A program made the position numbers and the translations under genes. 64,000 bases of DNA from Vombatus ursinus. Its lineage: Eukaryota; Chordata; Mammalia; Diprotodontia; Vombatidae. A model generated the notes under the pieces. It was given only the letters and a program-made list of their open reading frames with translations, had not been told where the DNA came from and did not search any database. Position 1 is the stretch's first letter. The number at the start of each line of letters is the position of its first letter. Of the stretch, positions 25,816 through 37,679 are shown in pieces. The DNA is taken from contig NW_020954610.1 in assembly GCF_900497805.2 (NCBI RefSeq), positions 28,520,909 to 28,584,908 on the forward strand, given 5' to 3'.

Positions 25816-27160
25816 CACATTGCCTCTCCCAATAAAACCTATATAACCCCATTCCCAAAGTCCATTGATATGAGACTCTTTTCTTATTGATGGGGATGAA
25901 GGTCCTGTTCTATTTGAGAGGTGGGGGAAATTGGTGACCTGTCTTCTCATTTTCTTTTTGGTACTCTACAAGCAAGAGTCTCCTTTGAATCCTCCTTAAG
26001 GACTCTTCAGAGCCAGAACCTACTTTGGGACATCAAGCATTAGGATGTTTTGGGCACTTCTGGCTTCCTGCTTCAAAAGGGACTATTTGCCAGACAATAC
26101 AGAGTGAAGGAGCTTTCCCATTGGGAGTGAGGTAACTCAGCTTAACCAAGAAAGAGGGTTCTGGAATTCACTCAAGGGGAAACTCCCTGCAATCTCTAAT
26201 GTAGCAATCTGGGAATAGGAACATGATGGAGACTTCCAGATAATCTTATCTCTTCCTAGAGTCTTTTTCTTCATTAATTTGAAGTGGGATTGGCCTCTTC
26301 TGTTTTCTCTTTCAAAGATGAAAGCCAGGTACCCACAAAGCAACTCAAGGATCAAGAAAAACTTGAAGTTTGACTATTTTCTAAAGGAACTTTTCCAAAA
26401 AGGAACTCAGACGAGTCCTAAGAAAGGACTGGCCCTGAAAATTCCAAAGGAGGACTCAAAGGAGACTTCTGCTTGGAGAGTCCTGAAAGGAACTGATGAA
26501 AGTTGGATTTCTCTTGACTCCTTTCTGCCCCTCACACAGGACAGGGCCTTCATCTCCATCAATAAGGAGAGAATCCCATAATAATTGGCTTTTGTAATGC
26601 AGTTACACATGAGCTTAGTGATTAATCTTGACCTATCACTAACCCACTGGGTCTAATGTCTTGGCTTCCTTGCTCCCAGGATCTGCCTAAAAATGTGCTC
26701 CATATATACTTGCTCAGGTGTTGCTTCCCTGATACACTAGTCTTTATCAATCTCACATCTTGTAGCAAACACTTAGCCCCCTCGTTCATTTTGCATCTGC
26801 CTTCCTTCAGCAGTTTCCTAGCCTTTAAGGGAAGAGACAAAAACTGGTCACTCTTCTGGGCTCTTGCTCAGCCTGCATCTATCCACAGTTCTTTCAACAC
26901 TCTAACCCTTGTATGTGGGTTGAAAGGGAGAGAATGACTAATACCCTTACCCATAGTCATCATGGCTACTCAGACAGAACTTGGAAACTAGAAGAGTTAG
27001 AAACTAACACTGTTGGGAGTGGAGAGATCTTGGACTGTTTTTCTTATAACTCCCCCCCCCCATTGTGTTATATTAGACATGGAACACTTAGCCACCACTT
27101 TGGCATAGAGAACACTCCACTAAGGAGAATTCAGATACAGATACATTTCTCCTGCAATTG
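25816..27160. other. Unassigned sequence of average GC content
   Basis: About 1.3 kb with no repeat I can name. A 100-codon frame (26279-26581, plus) overlaps an opposite-strand frame, has no recognisable domain and no supported splice sites. I do not call it a gene. A C9 run lies at about 27052-27061. Confidence 0.4.
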
Positions 27161-27325
27161 TATGTGTGTATGCATGTATGAATGCATGTATATACACACA
27201 TATGGACTTAAATATATAGACATGCATGTTTATATATGTTTGTGCATATATATGTACATATACACATGCACATACATTTGTTTTTACATGTATATATGTG
27301 TATGAGAGTATACACACACATATGT
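27161..27325. repeat. TATG/CATA microsatellite
   Basis: About 165 bases of alternating purine-pyrimidine repeats. The C-rich and Y-rich frames on both strands are artefacts. Confidence 0.88.
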
Positions 27326-27530
27326 GTTCAGTTGTTTTTCAGTCATGTCCAACTCTTCATGAACCCATTTGGGATTTTCTTGGCAAAGATACTGGAATAG
27401 TTTGTCATTTCCTTCTCTATAACTGGAGACTCAAGAGGTGTGACTTACCTAAGGTCACGAAACCAGTATGTATCAGAAAGGAGACTTGAAGTCATCTTCC
27501 TGAATTCTGGATCATCTCTCCACCATTCCA
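27326..27530 (-). repeat. Marsupial tRNA-type SINE
   Basis: The reverse complement has the full module order. On the plus strand it reads 'ttcagtcatgtccaactctt', 'catttgggattttcttggc', 'aaagatactggaatag', 'ttgtcatttccttctc', 'cctaaggtcacgaaacc' and 'gtcatcttcctgaattc'. The same family is at 40018 and 47008. Confidence 0.8.
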
Positions 27531-28854
27531 TACTCCATATCTGAACATGTACTTCAGAAACTTAAACTTATACTTTCTGATATACTCCATGTACCACGAA
27601 AGTTGTTTTTTTTATTTCTAAATTAGAAAGTACATTTGAGTGAAAATCTTATTAGAAAATCTCTAGTGAAAACATGAAAACCTCATTTAACACTAGAATG
27701 TTGTTTAGTCAGGTCTATATTGCCATAATTATCCAGATGACTCATATCAAAAATCTATCTTGACAAATTTTTGAATACATTTAGGAAATTTTATGCAATT
27801 TTGATGTCTGTTAACATGCAATTTCTTCCCAAATTGGGCCAATCTGTTTGGGTACAAGATATTCATTTTCCCTGCTCCCTCCCCACCAAAGGATGATTGA
27901 GGCAAAAAGATATTGGGTGGAGTAGAGGGCAGTGCTTTAACCAAATTATTTTTCTTACCACCTTTCACTTCTAAGAATGCCATATTGAACACCATAAATT
28001 GAGGAAATTAAGTTTTCCAGGTTTATGATATTTTCCAAAGAGGAGTGAGAACTAGATAAAATGTAACAAACACCTGCTGTCTGAATATGGAGCATGTAGA
28101 GATACAAATTAATTTTACAGGAAGTTACTTGCTGCTTTATAATTGCAATGTATTCCATGAGTATCCTGTCCTTGCTGTGTTAGTCACCACACTTTTCCAC
28201 TTCTCAAGTAGTCTCCTTTTTCACAGCACACTTAATCAAAGGAGGTTATCTATCAAAACACTTGAGGAATCAAGTTAAAGGTTATGTGCTATATTTTGCA
28301 TGCCAAATTAAAAAAAAAGCTACCATCTTAATTAGTCACTTAACAGTTCAAAAAGAAGAAAGTTACATTTTTTTGAATTAAAAGGAAGCTACATTAAGTG
28401 GTCTACAAATTTGTTCCAATGTAATTCAGTTTTGAAGATTAGACTGTTGGTATTGAGTCTGTACATATGTATTATAACCAATCCATCACAAACACTCATG
28501 AGAAACTGCCCCTTACCACTAATTACTATTACATTCATACTCTGGGTCCATTGGATTCTTTTAAGTTCTCTTTTGCTCCATGTGGAGAAAACCAGGAGTT
28601 CAGACTTGTGACAATCAGATATCTATATCTGCCAAGGATTAGTTGCCACAGTCACTAAATGCTGGTATTGTCCAATGTGAGATGGAACTATGATGCCAGG
28701 CTAGAACTCTTACTGATTCACCAAGACTCCACCTCACACTCGCACCCATTTCTGTTCTATCCAGAACAGAATCAATTCTTAGTATAGTCTGTTTGGTTAA
28801 TTACTCCTCACACTCAAGTCCTCTAATTTTGTATTTGCTCTTACCAAACTATAA
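27531..28854. other. Unassigned sequence
   Basis: About 1.3 kb without a recognisable repeat or gene. Frames of 60-82 aa on both strands show no domain. Confidence 0.5.
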
Positions 28855-29080
28855 TTTCAGTGCTCCTCTTCTCTCTCATCTCCTTCTTTTCCCTTTCCTT
28901 CTTTTCATTTTTTCCTCCTCTCTCCTTGCTTTCCCTTCTGCTTTTCCCTTTTCTTCTCTGTATCTGTTTCTCTGTCATTCACTGTCTGCCTCTGTGCCTG
29001 TTTTCTGTCAGTTTCTCTTTCTGTCACTGCTTCAGTCTTTTCTGCTGCTGCCCTGCCCCTGCCTTGTCTTTCTTTATTTC
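28855..29080. repeat. Polypyrimidine-rich tract
   Basis: About 225 bases of CT-rich sequence on the plus strand with few purines. Two overlapping L/S/F-rich frames (28793-29168) are artefacts of this composition. Confidence 0.85.
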
Positions 29081-30105
29081 ATTCAAATCTCAAGAATTAC
29101 TTTGTATTCATGCACCCTCGGGAACTACGTCTCCATGTCACACACCAATAACAATTAATCATTTCTAAAACATACATGATTATTAAGTTATTGAGGAAAA
29201 AGAGAAATTTTAGATTGGTAATAACTCCCCTCCACACACTCCAACATATGACTATTGCTGCAGTTCTTTACTGTACTGTGTATTTGTGGCTGAAAAGACT
29301 GATGTGAACAGAAATTTTCTTACTATTCACACTGTGTTCTAATTAGTAATAACATCTTTGACCATTTGAGTTTCCACAAACTATGGTGCCATTTTTTATT
29401 GTGTGCCGTGCTATAATATTTCCTATTGATTTTTGTTTTGAATTTGTCTTGTCCCTTTCATTCATGTTCATTCATTCTAGAAAGAATTATTTCCCATGTA
29501 CAAGACACTATTGCAGGCATGAATTAATAAGGACAGAGGCAGCAAAGTTGAGAAATAGATGAAACATGCCAATTAAAAATAAAATCAGTATAAAAACAGA
29601 GTGGAAAAAGAAATAGATGTACTGGGCTTCTGGGATCAGTTAGTTACTGTGGTTAAGCAATGAATTTAGCTTTGATCTTCCCAGTAGAAAAAAGCAAAAA
29701 AAGAACCTTTTAAGTTATATAATCTGTCTGATATTAAAAAAAAAAGAAAAAGAAAAAAGAAAAGACACACAAGCTCATCTTGGAGAAAAAGACTTTTTTT
29801 TTTTCTTGGCACCAATTTATAGAAAGAACTGTTAAATGGATACCTATGTCTTGGATATTTGGAAACATAATGGACAATGTTTTTGACTAGTCTTTTGCCA
29901 AATGTTCTGAAGCATTTTTGAAATGGATGTTTCTTATATTAATGATTTATAAAAGTTGAGTGCATAATATTAATTCTTAATTCAGCAAGACATATCTAGT
30001 GGGAACTAAGATGTGGTTCAAGTATATAGTTTTCATGTGCTCTGAGTATGGGAATATAATGCACTGAAATGGCTAAGTAACATGTTCATTATACTATTTT
30101 ACATA
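29081..30105. other. Unassigned sequence
   Basis: About 1 kb with no named repeat. The part 29220-29430 is repeat-free and of mixed composition. An A-rich run lies at about 29736-29763. Confidence 0.45.
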
Positions 30106-30292
30106 TCAAAGGATCATAATATTTAGAGTCAGAGGACCCTTTAGCCATCATCTACTTCATCCATTTATTTTACACAGGAGGAAACTGAGGCTCAGGAAGT
30201 GATTTACCCAAGGTCATGTAGGTAGAAAAAAGAGCTAGATTTTGAACCAGACTCTCTAACTCCAAATGTATTACATTTTCCATTAAAGCGCA
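30106..30292 (+). repeat. MIR-like (Ther-type) SINE
   Basis: 'ggatcataatatttagagtc', 'ggaccctttagccatcatc', 'acacaggaggaaactgagg', 'acccaaggtcatgtaggtag' and 'gaaccagactctctaac' follow the MIR3/Ther order. Confidence 0.7.
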
Positions 30293-30739
30293 ATTACTCT
30301 CATAGAAGACATAGACACATTTTATTATAATACATTGGAGAACATTCAAATTCTTGATAAATTTGCTGGCATGCTTTAAGTGATGATTTTTAGCACAATT
30401 GAATGAAAATAAATTTATATGCCTTAGATATCAAATATAAGGAATGGGATTCTTCTCTGGATGCTTCTGGACCTTTTCACATCGTTTACATCATAACCAT
30501 CATATCAAATTCCTGTGCTGTTTGCATCAGAACCTATATGTATAGATAATTAGATGCTAATTAACTTTTGATAAATTAATACATATTTAAATTATATCAG
30601 GGCACACCGTTTAGAAAAAGAAGAAGAATAAAATTCGAATATCATCACATTACCAAATATTTGCCAAAAAGCAAAGCTAAATATTGACTTTCAATTTTAC
30701 TTAATATAAATATTTGTTTTTTCACCAAACCTGGTATTT

Positions 30740-30870
30740 GAGAGGCACTGTTGATTAGTGGATAGTTAGTGGAACATAGAGTTAGGAAAGATATGTGCTT
30801 AAGTCCTGCTTCTGAAACAGTATCTTTGTGATCATGGACAAGTTATTTGACCTTTCAATATGCCAAGCAA
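30740..30870 (+). repeat. tRNA-derived SINE fragment
   Basis: 'ggcactgttgattagtggat', 'gagttaggaaagatatgtgc', 'cttctgaaacag' and 'ggacaagttatttgacc' match the 5' half of the common marsupial SINE. Old. Confidence 0.6.
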
Positions 30871-30959
30871 CTGGTACTGTTAAATTGAGGAAGAGTTGCT
30901 CATCTGCATTGCTGAGAGTAGTATGTTTATACAAATGAAATTATTATTCTACAACAACA

Positions 30960-31320
30960 TCAACAAGTTGGTATAGGAGGGGTGGAGGCAAGAGTGTGGA
31001 GTAAAGACAGAAATTCACCAGAGCTCTCGCCAATTACCTTCCAACAAACTTTTAAAAACACATAAAATACAATTCTGGAATAGCAAAACCAGCAAAAGTT
31101 GGGGTGAAACAATTTTGCAGCCCAAGGAAACTTAGAAGGTTGGCAAGACAGGTTTGTCTCAATGGGGTGAGGGGAAGCGTGGAGCTCAGGCCAATACAGG
31201 ACACACCTGACAAGCAAGAAGGTGTCCTTGGTGGCAGAGACTTCCAGAACTCTTAGCTCACAAATGATAAGAGAATTAGACAACTAGTCAGAAAAGAATT
31301 ACAGAGAACATTTTGGTGTC
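30960..31320 (+). repeat. L1/HAL1-type 5'UTR fragment
   Basis: 'ggaggggtggaggcaagag', 'gtggagtaaagacag', 'cagagctctcgcc' and 'cttttaaaaacacat' resemble the first 100 bases of the HAL1 and L1 copies at 60893 and 15300 ('gggtggagccaagatggtgg', 'gagctctcccccaaa'). It is cut off by a minus-strand L1 at about 31325. No ORF1 follows. Confidence 0.5.
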
Positions 31321-31324
31321 ATTG

Positions 31325-31975
31325 GATTCAGGAAACTTTTTAAAATGTATTTATTTTATGTAATATTTTATTTTTCTCCAATTACATGTAAAAACAATTT
31401 TTAACATTCTTCTTTTTAAACTTTGAGTTCCAAATTCTCTCCCTTCCTCCCACCCCCTCCCAATTGAGAAGGCAAGAAATTCAATATAGGTTATACATGT
31501 GCAGTCATGAACAACATTTCCATAATAGTCATGTTGTGAAAGAAAAGAGAGCCAAAAAAAGATTCAAGAAAATAAAGAAAGTTAAAAAAAAAAGTTTGGT
31601 TCAATCTGTATTCAGACATTATCAGTTCTTTCTCTGGAGATGGATAGCATTTTTCATCATAAGTCCTTCAGAATTATCTTGGATCATTGGATTGCTGAGA
31701 ATAGCTAATCATTCACAGCTGATCATTGTACAATATTATTGTTACTTTGGAGACAATACATTTCACTTTGCATCTGCCAATGCAAATCTTTCCAGGTTTT
31801 TCTGAGACCATCCTGCTCATCATTTCTTATAGTACAATAGTATTCCATCACAATCACATATCACAACTTGTTCAGCCATTCCCCAGTTGATGGGCATCCA
31901 CTCTATTTCTAATTCCTTGCCCCCAGAAAAGGTGTTGTAAATAGTTTTGTACATATAGGTCCTTTTTTTTTGTCA
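31325..31975 (-). repeat. L1 3' end, minus strand (fragment 1)
   Basis: The complement of an L1 tail: 'gtgttctc..'-type 3'UTR with 'ttgagttccaaattctctcc', 'ggttatacatgtgcagtcat', 'gtccttcagaattatcttgg', then antisense ORF2 end 'cattccccagttgatggg'. It is truncated at about 31975, where a second L1 piece starts by repeating the same region. Confidence 0.85.
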
Positions 31976-32705
31976 TTTATAGTTGATCAATGTGCAATGC
32001 TGCTGTTACCGAGTACATTGTTCTCCTGGTTCTTCTCACTTCACTCAGCATCAGTGCATGTAAGCCTAGGTTTTTTTCTCAAATTCTCCTGCTCACCATT
32101 TCTTATAGCACAATAGTATTCCATTACATTAATATACCACAACTTGTTCAGCCATTTCTAAATTGATGGGCATCATCTCAATTTCCAATTTTTTGCCACC
32201 CTAAAAAGAGCTGCTATAAATATTTTTGTTCATGTGAATCTTTTTCCATTTTTTATCATCTCTTTGAGATACAATAGTGTTGCAGGATCAAAGGGTGTGC
32301 ACAGTTTGATAGCCATTTGAGCATAGTTCTAAATTACTCTCCAGAAAGGTTGAATCAGCTTACAACACACTAACAATGCATTAGTGTTCCAATTTTCCCA
32401 CATCTTCTCCAACATTTATCATTTTCCTTTTTTGTTATTTTAGCCAATCTGGTAGGTGTGATGTGGTACTTCAGAGTTGTTTTGATTTGCGTTGCTCTAA
32501 TTAATGGTGACTTAGAGCATTTTTTTATATGACCATAGATGGCTTTAATTTCTTCATCTAAAAACTGCCTGTTTATATCTTTTGACCATTTCCCAATTGG
32601 GGAATGACTTGTATTCTCATAAATTTGACTCAGTTCTCTGTTTTAGAAACGAAGCCTTTATCAGAAACACTGGGTAAAAATGTTGTTTCACATCTTTCTG
32701 CTTTC
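31976..32705 (-). repeat. L1 3' region, minus strand (fragment 2)
   Basis: It restarts at the antisense of the ORF2 end ('ttctcacttcactcagcatc') and runs through the cysteine-motif region ('tgttccaattttcccacatc', 32386-32405) to 'gcctttatcagaaac' at about 32670. Fragments 1 and 2 overlap in content, so they are two insertions of the same orientation, or a duplication. Confidence 0.85.
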
Positions 32706-32819
32706 AAGTACAATGTTTAAAATAAAAATAGCATTGATAGAAGTAGTATGATCTTGATATAATGTATTTATCATATTCAAGTTATCTCAAACCTCTCCCT
32801 CTTCCAAATGTCTCCTTTT

Positions 32820-33298
32820 AAGATTGAAAGCAATGTCCTCCCAGGTACTTAGGTTCACAATTTCATAGTCATTTTTGAGTCTTCTTTCTCTACATATTCA
32901 ATCAGTTGTCAAAGTTTTGTCAATTCTGGATCCATGAAAACCGTTTGCATCTGTATTCTTATCTCCATTCACACACCTGCTTTTTAAATAATGATTTAAT
33001 ATCATTATTGTCTCTTACCTGGACTTCTGTAGTCACCTCCTTGTTTTCTGGTTTCCAGCTTCTATTCAGCCTTAGTTTCTATTTCCTTGCTACCTGCTTG
33101 CACTATCCCAAGTTGTATCCTATGCCTGAAAAAATCTCCTTTCATATCTCTGCTTCTCAGAAAATATTTCTTCCTTCAAAGCTCAGCTTTCTATGTTTCT
33201 ATGAATCCTTCCAGGATCTTCTCCCTTTCCATTTGTTAGCACCTCTTCTTCCTCAATTTCCCTTATACTCAATGGCATGCTGGTAAATGTCTAACTGT
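32820..33298 (+). repeat. L2 LINE ORF2-end region
   Basis: 'cttacctggacttctgtag', 'cacctccttgttttctgg', 'agcttctattcagccttag', 'ctttccaaagctcagctttc'-like text and 'cttccaggatcttctccc' follow the L2 order 'ctggactattgcaatagcct..'. Very divergent. Confidence 0.55.
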
Positions 33299-33320
33299 CT
33301 CTTAGAAAAAAATTACAGCA

Positions 33321-35804
33321 TTTTTTTTTTCAGCCAAAGACAAGGTGTATTAAAACATCCATCATACTGGACAGACTCTTAAGGAGTCTGAACATTAGTA
33401 TGCTGTTGGTTAGATTGTTAAGAATCCCAGCAGTGGCTAGATTATAAGAATCAGAGCCCCTTAATGGAGACAAGGTGAACCTTATATACAGAAAGACAGT
33501 GGGAGGGACCTAGGAGTGATCAGTAAGCTGAGGTGAACAGAACTCCTGGGACCTGGACCTCATGGCCAAAGGAGAATGGAACCTATCTAGGATTAAGGGT
33601 GGGAAATGGCAAGGGGCCATACATAGGGAGGTAAGACAAAGGAAGACCAGGATAGATTAACAGAATTGGGAGATTGGGTGTAGCCACAATGAAAGGCCAG
33701 TTGATGGGATTATAGCCTTAGGCAAATGCCAGAGATTTGGCCAAGTGGGAAAGTCCAGGGTTTTCCTTTCTGGGGTCTAGATCCCAACCTCTTCATTCCC
33801 CCCTCAAACAAATGGGACCCAAATTCTTTTGGTAAGGGGTAAAAGTCTCGGCTTCTGAAAATGGTAAAGGGTGTAGAGATGTCCCTACCTCACAGGGGTC
33901 CCAAAAAGGAGGTTGACTGGAACCAAGCACAGACTGTATCCAGGGAATGAAGAGTGGGACATTGACTGGTATTTGCTGTTACCAACTCTAGGTGAATGGC
34001 CTGTAGTCTAGAAGACACAAATCTGACAGAGAAGACTGCAGGGCCCAGACATAAAGCAGGGACTAGATTTAGGGCCCAACTTTTAGAGGATGAAACATCC
34101 TTAGCTCTGTTTGGATTCAAATAACTCAGCTTTCCATCCATGCAGTATCAAATCCACCTCAAACCAGACTCAGTAATAGCCAAGTGGGCAACATTCCCTT
34201 TCAAAGCAATATAATGGGGAAACTCAGCCAGGAGGATCCCATCTTAGACTGAGACTAAAATTGTCTTCTCAGCTTTTCTCGATGCTGACAAAAGTCATTA
34301 CCACCATTATCACATTCTCTGAGTAGCTTGTGGCATTTCTCTCAAGATAGTGGATTATTGATTATTGATGGATTATGATCCATCAGACAACGCAAAATAA
34401 AATCCTATGAGCTTTTATCTTGAACAGCAAGTTTCACTAATCACAGTTTAGGAAAAAATTTTCCAGGATTTACATCTCAAACATAAATTTGTCCTGGTGT
34501 CTTAAGCCAATCATTACAGATTTCCATGCACTTGCAAATTCTCAGCAAACCATAACCCAAACAAGTTTTTCAGCTAGTTTACACATTAAAACAATAACCA
34601 ACAATAGCCGAACTATTTTAATGGTAACCAATTGTGAAAAGTTGCTTGACATAACTGATACAAAAAGTTCACCAATTTGAAACTTGAAACAAACCCATTA
34701 CTAATCAGATGACTTCAGTTTTGTTAAATCACTTCCAAATTACTTTACACAGAGAATCAACATCTCATCATTAACAGTTCAAACTACAAATTTAAAAGAG
34801 TGTGTTTATCCAAGTTTGAAAGCTAGCTTCATTACCTTGAGCAGGATGTGCTGAACTTGGGTGATGCTTCCAGGCAAAGGTTGCCCTAGAGCCCAAGGCC
34901 ATTGCCAGGGGGCCCCATGCCATAGCTGCTGCCCCTCCCTCCTCCTTCCTTTCCCAAGTGGGGGAGGGTGAAATCAAAGGTGAGGGGTAAAGGGTGACCC
35001 TCTCTTATCCTATGAGAGGGGTTAACAGATACCCTCTTGACTCAAGGAAGGGAGTAAATTCAAATTAAAAGAAATAAGAAATGATGTTTCAAAACTCCTT
35101 AATGATCAATCACAAACCCTCCAGAATATGCCAAGATATTTTTAGCTGTTCTAACTTTCCCTGTAACCTCCATGAAGGAGGATTCAGAAAAAGGGAGTAA
35201 GTTAGCCTCAGGGGACCAAAAAGCAACTGCAGTTTTCCTCAATTCTCTAGTGCCAAGAGAACTGACAGAATTGGGCATACGCTTCCAGATAGGGCATCTG
35301 TCCTTGTCCTCTATGCTGTAGAAGGTATACCCAGGTCCATGACCTCAAACCGACCCAGTGGACCAAGAGCCTGAGAGTGTCAGGCTGAGTGTGAGACAGC
35401 CTCATAATTGTCTGCCCAAAAAGCACCTCCAAGCCTTGGTGCTTGGAGAACGACCCCAACTGCAGAGCAAGAAAGGAGGTGGGGGGAGAGGCTCACATAC
35501 CTTCCAGTCTTGGCGAGAGAAAAACTTGGAGTTAGGTAGTTTCCCATTATGAGTCACCAAAATTACGTGGTTTAAGGGTTCAGGGGTGCTGGGGCCCCAA
35601 TATCACAACACGTGGGTGCTGCCCGAAATAATTCGACCCAACCCTTCTTTCAGCCAAAGATAAGGTTTATTAGAACATCCACCATATTGGGCAAACTCTT
35701 TAGGAGTCTGAACATTAGTAATCTATTGGCTAGATTTTTAAGAATCTGAGCAGTGGCTAAATTATAAGAATCCCAGCAGTGGCTAGATTATAAGAATCAA
35801 AGCC
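33321..35804 (-). mobile_element. Endogenous retrovirus fossil with RNA-copy (R-U5...U3-R-A) ends
   Basis: A minus-strand element of about 2.5 kb. At its right (5') end is R (about 35804-35651) with an AATAAA-type signal, then U5 to about 35575. The interior runs to a polypurine tract complement (33796-33806). U3 follows, with a TATATAA box complement (about 33483-33490), from 33795 to about 33459. A second R (about 33458-33331) ends in a ten-base A-tail (33321-33330 as T). The flanks TACAGCA (33314-33320) and TACAACA (35805-35811) abut both ends. A provirus would end in two complete LTRs; here U3 is absent on the 5' side and U5 on the 3' side. I infer an L1-driven copy of retroviral RNA. Family: probably gammaretrovirus-like (class I), tentative. 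The interior is short and holds no long frame; the element is broken many times over and is old. Confidence 0.72.
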
Positions 35805-35811
35805 TACAACA

Positions 35812-36560
35812 TGTTTTTAACTTTCATTATTGACACTTTATAAATTTTTGGTAAAAAAAAAATATTCTATTTTTCCAATAACAAAGTTAGTTTTCAACAT
35901 TCATTTTTATAAGGCTGAGTCTCAAAATTTTTTTCTTCCTCCCTCCTTCCCTGCCTCCCACTCCCCTTCCCAAAATGAAAAGCAGTCTGATATAGTTTAT
36001 ATATGTGAAATAATGTAAACATATTTCCACATTAGTCATATTGTGAAAAAAAGAAACAGAACAAAAGGGAGAAGCCAGGGAAAAAAACAAAACAAAATAA
36101 AATAAAAAGGGAAAGTAGTGGCCTTTGGCCTGCATTCAGATTCTGTAATTCTTTCTCCGGATTTGGATATCATTTTCCATCATGAGTCTTTTGAAATTAT
36201 CTTGGAGGATTGTATTACTGAGAAAAGCTAAGTCTATCATAGTTAATCATCACACAACGTTGCTGTTACTGTGTACAATGTTCTCCAAGTCCATTTCACT
36301 TGGTATCAAGTAAGTCTTCCCAGGTTTTTCTGATATCCTCCTGCTCATCATTTCTTATAGAACAATAGCATGCCATTAGATTCGTATATCACAAGTTGTT
36401 CAGCCAGTCCCCAATTGATGGCCATTCCCTCAATTTCTAATCCTTTGCCACCTCAAAAAGAGCTGCAATAAATGTTTTTGTACATGTAGTTCCTTTTCCT
36501 TTTTTTGTGACCTCTTTGGGATACAGACTTAGTAGTGGTATTGCTAGATCATATATCATT
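35812..36560 (-). repeat. L1 3' end, minus strand
   Basis: The complement of an L1 3'UTR and ORF2 end: 'gagtctcaaaatttttttc', 'catgagtcttttgaaattat', 'cagccagtccccaattgatg' and 'cctctttgggatacagac'. It is 5'-truncated at about 36560, near the equivalent of ORF2 codon 1190. The retroviral RNA copy lies at its immediate left. Confidence 0.85.
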
Positions 36561-36679
36561 TTTAAAAGTCTATACTATCAAATAAACAATAAATTAAGCC
36601 CTGATTTGTGGGATTTACTGATTTCCAAGGTATAAGAGATCAGACTGAAATTTAATAATTGTTTTTTTCTAGGTGGTAC

Positions 36680-36865
36680 AACTTAGGTCTAGCATACCTC
36701 TCCTATATACTATGCTTATTTTTGTACATTTTAGATCCCTTCCCTCAATAGAACTGAAATTACTTGAAAACTGGGACTTGTGTATTTTTGTCTTTATTCA
36801 GACAAAACCCTGCACAATGCCTTGCATAGATTCCCAATAAATGTATATAGTTTTTAAAAGTTGAA
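36680..36865 (+). repeat. L2 LINE 3' end
   Basis: 'gaaaactgggacttgtgtat', 'ctgcacaatgccttgcatag' and 'cccaataaatgtatatag' match the L2 terminus, with loss of the usual 'gagggcaggga' wording. Confidence 0.55.
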
Positions 36866-37504
36866 CTGAACTAAATACAAAAAGGGTAAAACAGCATTGG
36901 TTAGGTTAATGCTATTTTGGGTGTGTCAGTTTAGATCTGAAAGATTGTCTAATTCACAATAACTAATCATTTGTGACTTATCTGAAAATGCCAATCTCAT
37001 TGCCCTCAGAACTGTTTTATTTAGTCATGTGTGTACAGGAATAACAAATTATTTTGCATTTGTTTACCATCATATAAACAAATGTATAGTTGTGGCTATT
37101 GTTAATAGAATGATTTAGTTGGAAAGGCCTTGAAAGGACTTCTAGTCTAGTAGTCTCCAATCTCTTTTGATCATGTTCTTCTATCAGAAAAATAATTGGG
37201 CATGCACTCCAATATGCATATATTTATTTATAAGTTATATACATGTATTGCTATGTCAATAAACACATTCATTTGAAACATTATAAAACATAAAAAGAGA
37301 TTTTAAAAGAACAAATTTATCTGAAATACTTGATCCTAAAGTTAATAGGTGTTCAAGGGAGTTTATTGAGTCAGAGAACATTATGATCAGATCTTTGCGT
37401 TTTAGAAAAATCCCTTTGGAAGTTGTTGGTTTTTTTTTTTTTTGAGCAGAAAATAGAGAGGGGAGAAACTTGAGGCAGGGTGACCATTTGAGAGACTATT
37501 TAGA
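36866..37504. other. Unassigned sequence
   Basis: No gene or named repeat. A T15 run lies at about 37430-37444. Confidence 0.45.
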
Positions 37505-37660
37505 CTAATATGGATACATTTTTAAATGACTTCACATGCATAATCAATATCATATTGCTTGCCGTCTCAAGGGGTTGGGGAGGGGCAGTTGTTAGGGAAA
37601 ATTTTTTTGGAACATATATTTTGAATGAATGTTAAAATTTAAAAAATGTTATTATTAAGT
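37505..37660 (+). repeat. L1-type 3' tail fragment
   Basis: 'atatcatattgcttgccgtc', a G-rich stretch 'ggttggggaggggcag', and 'gaatgaatgttaaaattt' repeat the order of the L1/HAL1 tails at 51640-51730 and 22060-22150. No upstream ORF2. Confidence 0.55.
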
Positions 37661-37679
37661 ATTTAATGAAATATTTTTT

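Noticed and set aside
28793-29168. 102-121 codon hydrophobic frames that look like membrane proteins
   Set aside because: A polypyrimidine tract codes for L/S/F in every frame; two overlapping frames are open for this reason.
30960-32705. 5'-inverted (twin-primed) L1
   Set aside because: The plus-strand 5'UTR piece lies next to the 3' end of the minus-strand L1, which is the wrong side for twin priming. They are better read as separate elements.
33890-35459. Frames inside the retroviral fossil as usable viral genes
   Set aside because: They are short, no family domain is recognisable, and the element as a whole is broken; it is treated as a fossil.
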